Origin: RBG-16-66-20 sp035499575
Lineage (GTDB): Bacteria; Pseudomonadota; Gammaproteobacteria; Burkholderiales; SG8-39
Assembly (NCBI GenBank): GCA_035499575.1
Contig: DATJYN010000152.1
Location: 1 to 37,008 of the forward strand
DNA: 37,008 nt
Direction: 5' to 3'
In this document: positions 33,312 to 37,008 of the stretch, piece by piece
How the letters are laid out: each line of letters begins with the position of its first letter
How positions within the stretch are numbered: position 1 is the stretch's first letter
Translations under genes and position numbers: made by a program
The notes under the pieces: generated by a model
What the model saw: the letters and a program-made list of their open reading frames with translations, nothing else
Databases searched by the model: none
What the model was told of the DNA's origin: nothing

Positions 33312-34090
33312 CTCACCCGATCTTCGATCCGATCAGGCAATGGCTGGAACGGATCGGGGGTTCGCCTTCGCTGTCTCTTCTGAATTCGTTTTCGGAAGAG
33401 CAAAATCTCAGAACTGAAAACGGAAAACCGATCCGGTTCGTAGCGCCCGCTCCTTCCGACCCCTATTACGAAGTCCACCTGTTCGAAACCGGCCAGGTGC
33501 AGACACGGCCCGAGAGCAAGCACGACCTGTTCAACGCGCTCGCCTGGCTCGCTTTCCCGAAAACCAAGGCACGCATCAACGCCATACACGCGGCGGAGAT
33601 CCCGAAAGAAGGCGGCAAGCGTGGCAGGCTGCGCGACATGTTGACGATATTCGACGAAGGCGGCGCGATCGCGGTCTGTGGCAGCGATGTCGCCGAGCTG
33701 GTGCGCCAGGCGCGCTGGCGCGAGTTGTTCGTCGAGCACTACCGGAGCCTGCGCATCGTGGTGGTAGGCCACGCAATGCTGGAACAGGCGCTGGCCCCGC
33801 ACCCGGGCATCACCTGCAAGGTGATCTTCGCCGAACCGGGCAGCGACCTAGATGCAGAAGCAGCAGGATGGCTCGGCACCGTAGGTCGCACGCCGCGCGA
33901 CATGCCGCCTTTGCCCGTGTTCGGCTATCCGGGCTGGTTTCCGGGCAGCGAGAATCCCGATTTCTATTCGGATGAACGGTACTTCCGTCCGCTGCAGCGC
34001 GGTAAAATGATCCCGGGAGTCGGCCAGGCAGCCGCTGTACCGCAAGGTGCAGAGGAAAGTCCGGGCTCCAGAGAGCGGGATGCGGGCTAA
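33296..34090 (+). CDS. DUF3025 family protein, GTG start, tail overlapping rnpB
   Basis: 264 residues from GTG 33296 (GGCGAG eight bases ahead), overlapping pyrC by 16 bases. DUF3025 hallmarks are HPIFDPIRQWL at the start, HDLFNALAWLAFPKTKARINAIH, RGRLRDMLTIFDEGGA, WRELFVEH and VGHAMLEQAL. Function unknown; no catalytic motif is claimed. The final 26 codons run into the RNase P RNA gene and read a low-complexity tail, so the useful domain probably ends near residue 235 and the protein simply stops where the RNA gene's sequence allows. The rnpB promoter lies inside this coding region. Confidence 0.88.
   Translation: MEAGLAHPIFDPIRQWLERIGGSPSLSLLNSFSEEQNLRTENGKPIRFVAPAPSDPYYEVHLFETGQVQTRPESKHDLFNALAWLAFPKTKARINAIHAAEIPKEGGKRGRLRDMLTIFDEGGAIAVCGSDVAELVRQARWRELFVEHYRSLRIVVVGHAMLEQALAPHPGITCKVIFAEPGSDLDAEAAGWLGTVGRTPRDMPPLPVFGYPGWFPGSENPDFYSDERYFRPLQRGKMIPGVGQAAAVPQGAEESPGSRERDAG
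34003..34008 (+). promoter_or_regulatory. Probable -10 box of the rnpB promoter
   Basis: TAAAAT six bases before the first base of the RNase P P1 helix, inside the DUF3025 coding region. No good -35 was found, but the spacing to the RNA start fits a sigma-70 -10 element. Confidence 0.5.
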
Positions 34091-34372
34091 CGGCCCGGCG
34101 CGTATAAACGCCGCGCAAGCGGCGCCAAGGCGACGAAGAGGGCCACAGAGACGAGTCGCGCAGGTCAAACTGCGCGGGTGAAACGCGGCAACCTCCATCC
34201 GGAGCAACACCAAATAGGCAAGCGCGTGTGGCAACACACCCAGGTCGGCTCGACCGAGGCTTGCGGGTAGGTGGCTTGAGCCCCCGGGCAACCTGGGGCC
34301 CAGAGGAATGGCTGCCGGGGGATGCCCTTCGGGGAGTCCCCGCCACAGAACCCGGCTTACCGGCCGGCTCCC
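34015..34372 (+). ncRNA. rnpB: RNase P catalytic RNA (bacterial class A)
   Basis: The RNA is recognised by its conserved blocks: GAGGAAAGTCCGGGCTCC at 34052-34069 near the 5' end and ACAGAACCCGGCTTACC at 34345-34361 near the 3' end, with a conserved GGTAAACTC-like core replaced by the class A variants in between. P1 is confirmed by pairing of 34015-34025 (GGGAGTCGGCC) with 34362-34372 (GGCCGGCTCCC), 11 pairs including one G-U. This gives about 358 bases, normal for class A. It cleaves 5' leaders from pre-tRNA with RnpA. The first 76 bases overlap the DUF3025 reading frame. Ends are set by P1 and may be off by a few bases. Confidence 0.95.
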
Positions 34373-34406
34373 GTTGTTTCGGTGTCAGAAACTGTGCGAC
34401 AACGGG
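34370..34406 (+). other. Stem-loop directly after rnpB
   Basis: CCCGTTGT (34370-34377) pairs perfectly with ACAACGGG (34399-34406) around a 21-base loop that can itself pair GTTTC with GAAAC. The stem shares three bases with the 3' strand of P1, so the two structures compete. It could be a 3'-end processing or termination signal for rnpB, but no T-run follows. Confidence 0.35.
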
Positions 34407-34416
34407 ATAAATTCTC

Positions 34417-34445
34417 TTGCCCGGGGTCCGGCCAGACGGGATAAT
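34417..34445 (+). promoter_or_regulatory. Sigma-70-type promoter upstream of the HD-domain gene
   Basis: TTGCCC at 34417-34422, a 17-base spacer and GATAAT at 34440-34445; transcription would start near 34452, about 19 bases before the ATG at 34471. The ACGGGATAA around the -10 is repeated 34 bases upstream (34402-34410), giving a second -10-like box. There is no ribosome site in the short leader. Confidence 0.5.
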
Positions 34446-34470
34446 TTCCTGATTCTGTACCCCTATTTCC

Positions 34471-35418
34471 ATGCATAACCGCCTAAACCAGAACGACGTC
34501 ACGAACCGCATCAACGTCGAGGACGCCGATCAGGTCCGCGATGCCGTGATCGCTCTGTTCGCCGCCCGCTACCCGGGCGCCGACCTGTCGACCGTCGCCC
34601 GCGCCTTCAACGACGTCCGGGCGCTCTTCGAAGGCAACTATCCCGGCTACCTGCCCTGCGACACGCTGTACCACGACGCGCGCCACACGCTGGACATGAC
34701 GCTGGCGATGGCGCGGCTGATCGAGGGCCACGACCGCATCCATCCCGGCAGCGAGGCGCTCGGCGCCCGCCGCGCCGTACTCGGCGTGGTGATCGCGCTG
34801 CTGCACGACTCGGGCTACATGCGCCGCGCCTCGGAAGCGCACGTCGAGAACGGCGCCGTATTCACCAAGGTGCACGTGAGCCGCAGCGCCGACTTCCTCT
34901 CGCGCTACCTGCCTACCATCGGCTACGGCGAGGAGGCCGAGACCGCGGCCCGCCTGGTGCATTTCACCGGCTACGAAATGGACGTCGACGACATCAAGGT
35001 CGCCGGCGAGAAGGACCGCAAGCTCGGCCACATGGTCGGCACCGCCGACCTGATCGGCCAGATGTCGGACCGCATGTACCTGGAGAAATGCCGCGAATTC
35101 CTCTACGAGGAATTCGTGCTGGGCTCGATCGCGCGCGAAACCCTGCCCGACGGGCGCGAAGTGGTGCGCTACTCCTCGCCGGAGGACCTAATCTACAAGA
35201 CGCCCGGCTTCTACGAGTACGTGGCGCGCGACCGCATCAACCGCAAGCTCGGCGCGGCCGACCGCTACGCGGAAGCCCATTTCGACGGCCCGAGCCTCTA
35301 CCAGAGCGAGATCGACAACAACATGAGCTACCTGCGCGAGGCTATTGAAAATGCGGACCTCAATCGCCTGCGCCGGACCTGCTATTCCCTGTCCCGCAAA
35401 GCCGGCAAAGCCGCCTGA
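34471..35418 (+). CDS. HD-domain phosphohydrolase, PDE-like arrangement
   Basis: 315 residues, no signal or membrane segment. Metal ligands of an HD domain are visible: YHDARHTLDM near residues 69-78, ALLHDSGYM near residues 110-118 and TADLIGQMSD near residue 192. This order (H-x3-H, H-D, distal D) and the spacing resemble cyclic-nucleotide phosphodiesterases of class I (YHNxxHAxDV, HDxxHPG, and AD) rather than HD-GYP. The substrate is unknown. It has its own promoter after rnpB and ends 94 bases before the PAS gene. Confidence 0.8.
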   Translation: MHNRLNQNDVTNRINVEDADQVRDAVIALFAARYPGADLSTVARAFNDVRALFEGNYPGYLPCDTLYHDARHTLDMTLAMARLIEGHDRIHPGSEALGARRAVLGVVIALLHDSGYMRRASEAHVENGAVFTKVHVSRSADFLSRYLPTIGYGEEAETAARLVHFTGYEMDVDDIKVAGEKDRKLGHMVGTADLIGQMSDRMYLEKCREFLYEEFVLGSIARETLPDGREVVRYSSPEDLIYKTPGFYEYVARDRINRKLGAADRYAEAHFDGPSLYQSEIDNNMSYLREAIENADLNRLRRTCYSLSRKAGKAA

Positions 35419-35512
35419 TTCTGTGGGGTTTGTCACACCCTGCTGAATTTTCTCGCTTTTCTGCCCATTCCCCCACTTGTCAGGGGAGCCCGGGGCATGG
35501 CAAAAGCAGGGC

Positions 35513-35980
35513 ATGACATTCGCTGACAAGGTCCAGAACGGCTTCCGCGCGCCCCAGGCACCCGCACTTGCCCGCCTCCTTTCCGACAGCGCGCTTAGCC
35601 GTGCGGCGCTGGCGGCCTGCGGATTCCCGGTGGCGCTCGCGGATGCGACCGCCAAGGGCCGGCCTCTCACCTACGTCAACCCGGCTTTTGAATTCTTCTT
35701 TGGCTACCGCGCGGACGAAACGGTGGGACGGCCGTCGATCACCCTGCTGTTCCCGGAAGACGAGACCGCCGCCATCATGTTCAACGAAGCGCCAGCGCGC
35801 GTGCACATGCGCGCCCGGCGCAAGGACGGCAGCGCGGCAGACGTGGAGCTGTCGATCGGCATGGTGCACGGCGTCGACGGACTGCTAACGCACTGGGTGC
35901 TGGCTTTCGCCGACCGCAGCGAAATCGAGCGCATGCGCGAGGAACTGCGCGTTCTAAAAGCGATAGACGCAGCTCCGTAG
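35513..35980 (+). CDS. Single-PAS-domain protein
   Basis: 155 residues from ATG 35513 with AGCAGGG ahead; an upstream frame to 35477 is possible but lacks similarity. One PAS domain covers about residues 35-140: VALADATAKGRPLTYVNPAFEFFFGYRADETVGRPSITLLFPED, then RARRKDGSAADVELSIGMVHG and HWVLAFADRSEIERMREELRVL. No LOV flavin cysteine (NCRFLQ) is present, so light sensing is unlikely. There is no output domain, so it may act as a partner to another sensor, for instance the HD protein upstream; that is inference. It converges on the TRAP permease gene. Confidence 0.85.
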   Translation: MTFADKVQNGFRAPQAPALARLLSDSALSRAALAACGFPVALADATAKGRPLTYVNPAFEFFFGYRADETVGRPSITLLFPEDETAAIMFNEAPARVHMRARRKDGSAADVELSIGMVHGVDGLLTHWVLAFADRSEIERMREELRVLKAIDAAP

Positions 35981-35986
35981 ATCCCG

Positions 35987-37008
35987 CTAGCCGCCCCCGC
36001 CGTAGAGGTAGTTCGGCAGCCACAGCGTCATCCCCGGCCAGATGTACATGAAGACCATGCAGACGATCACGATGATCATGTAGGGCATCATGCCGGCGAA
36101 GATCTGGTTCAGCGTCACGTGCTTGGGCGCGACGCCCTTCAGGTAGAAAGCCGACATCGCTACCGGCGGCGAGAGGAACGCCGCCTGCAGGTTGACGAAC
36201 ACCAGCGTGCCCCAGAGGATCGGGTCGATGTTGAAGTGCTTCAGCAGCGGCAGGAAGATCGGCACGAAGATCACGATGATCTCGGTCCATTCCAGCGGCC
36301 AGCCGAGCACGAAAATGATCGCCTGCGACAGGATCATGAACTGGATCGGCGTCATGTTCAGCGACAGCACCCAATGCTCGACCAGCTGCTGGCCGCCCAG
36401 GATCGCGAACACGCCCGAGAACAGGGCGGAACCGACGAACAGCCAGCAGACCATCGCCGTGGTCTTGGCGGTGAGGAAGATCGACTGCTTGAGCCGCTCC
36501 CAGTCGAAGGTGCGCGCCTGCAACGCGAGGATGAAGGCGCCCGCCGCGCCGATGCCTGCCGACTCGGTCGCCGTGGTAATGCCGAAAAGAATCACCGCGA
36601 GCACCACGATCGTCAGGATGCCGAGCGGCATCACCGAAGAAATCAGCAGCTTCAGCAGCTCGAAGGACTCGGCCTCCAGCTTCCAGTAATACCAGAGCAG
36701 CATCAGCGCAGTCGCCGCCACCGTCAGCCAGAAATAGGTGAAGAACCCTGCCGGCGGGCCCGATTCCGACGGGGCGGCCGTACCTTGCTTGAGCAATTCA
36801 GGCGTCCCGACCTGCTCCACGCCTTCCGCTTCCTGCGCAGGCGTTCCAGAATCGACGTTGCTCTCGGCGTTCCCCAACTCCTGCGGCTTGTCCGGATCCG
36901 CCTGGGGCGCGGCCTTGACGGGGGCATCCTGCTGCTGCCTGATTACGATGCCCGCCGTCGCTTGGGTATCCGCCTGCTGGTGAATTACCACGTACCACCA
37001 GATTCCCC
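35987..37008 (-). CDS. TRAP transporter large permease (DctM type), N-terminus outside window
   Basis: The frame runs in from the right edge (the sequence there reads IWWYVVIHQQ, a helix end, so a GTG at 36991 is not a start) and ends at 35987, giving about 340 residues of the C-terminal part. Typical DctM helices follow: GILTIVVLAVILFGITTATESAG, LFSGVFAILGG, FVLGWPLEWTEIIVIFVPIFLPLLK, LVFVNLQAAFLSPPVAMSAFYLKGV and MIIVIVCMVFMYIWPGM. About 80 residues rich in Gln, Pro, Glu and Ala (about 36770-36990) form a disordered loop before FTYFWLTVAA. It is the membrane channel of a substrate-binding-protein-dependent secondary transporter, probably for an organic acid. Its partner subunits would lie beyond the window. 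Confidence 0.93.
   Translation of the reverse strand, partial: GIWWYVVIHQQADTQATAGIVIRQQQDAPVKAAPQADPDKPQELGNAESNVDSGTPAQEAEGVEQVGTPELLKQGTAAPSESGPPAGFFTYFWLTVAATALMLLWYYWKLEAESFELLKLLISSVMPLGILTIVVLAVILFGITTATESAGIGAAGAFILALQARTFDWERLKQSIFLTAKTTAMVCWLFVGSALFSGVFAILGGQQLVEHWVLSLNMTPIQFMILSQAIIFVLGWPLEWTEIIVIFVPIFLPLLKHFNIDPILWGTLVFVNLQAAFLSPPVAMSAFYLKGVAPKHVTLNQIFAGMMPYMIIVIVCMVFMYIWPGMTLWLPNYLYGGGG

Noticed and set aside
35419..35512. Possible sigma-54-like TGGCA...GC element before the PAS gene
   Set aside because: Spacing and the -12 element do not match the consensus; nothing else in this 94-base gap is convincing.

Overview
The window is a 37 kb, very GC-rich, gene-dense stretch of a Gram-negative chromosome. 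It carries LPS heptose genes (waaF, gmhA-like, rfaE2), a Lol-type lipoprotein, sucCD, glnE, yhdP-tldD, a DUF3025 gene next to rnpB, a zf-CHCC mini-gene after ilvE, and the rsmI/yraN/SIS/BON block. This combination suggests a betaproteobacterium, probably a chemolithotrophic or mixotrophic one because it carries sox genes; this assignment is inferred from gene content and not from a database search. Nothing suggests a plasmid, phage, IS element, CRISPR array or tRNA. No gene-free stretch reaches 300 bases; the longest gaps are about 100 bases.

Layout. 1-2019 (minus): sucC-sucD, with sucD cut by the window edge. 2082-6186 (plus): glpK, then a three-PAS GGDEF-EAL c-di-GMP enzyme. 6204-17581 (minus): a compact run of ten genes, yhdP, tldD, two IpdAB-like CoA-transferase-fold subunits, a two-subunit Tat-exported molybdenum hydroxylase, and soxX-soxY-soxZ-soxA. 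From tldD onward nearly all joints are 4-base stop/start overlaps or gaps of 10 bases or less. 17616-20156 (plus): glnE. 20166-21109 (minus): an ArsR/SdpR-type regulator with a palindrome over its start, and two small genes. 21180-26043 (plus): ilvE, zf-CHCC gene, waaF, an NTF2-like gene, a YheT-type hydrolase and a phosphomannomutase/phosphoglucomutase, again tightly coupled. 26040-28510 (minus): rhlE, a PaaI-type thioesterase, and an unknown gene. 28536-29009 (plus): a GNAT acetyltransferase. 28996-31403 (minus): yraN, a secreted HIRAN protein, a GmhA/DiaA-type SIS protein, a BON lipoprotein and rfaE2. 31445-35980 (plus): rsmI, pyrC, DUF3025, rnpB, an HD-domain protein and a PAS protein. 35987-37008 (minus): the C-terminal part of a TRAP transporter large permease.

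The most unusual unit is the minus-strand polycistron from tldD to soxA. A Mo-hydroxylase and a glutamate-less CoA-transferase-like pair are translationally coupled to soxXYZA, while soxB and soxCD are absent from the window, and SoxY ends in AACTEEVK instead of the canonical GGCGG arm. This could be a dedicated variant of Sox carrier chemistry, but the substrate cannot be read from sequence.

A second theme is start-codon use. Gene pairs are joined by all four NTGA overlaps (ATGA, GTGA, TTGA and, apparently, CTGA). Three conserved genes (the CoA-transferase alpha subunit, waaF and rfaE2) have family-typical N-termini that begin at CTG, with no ATG, GTG or TTG at the expected place.
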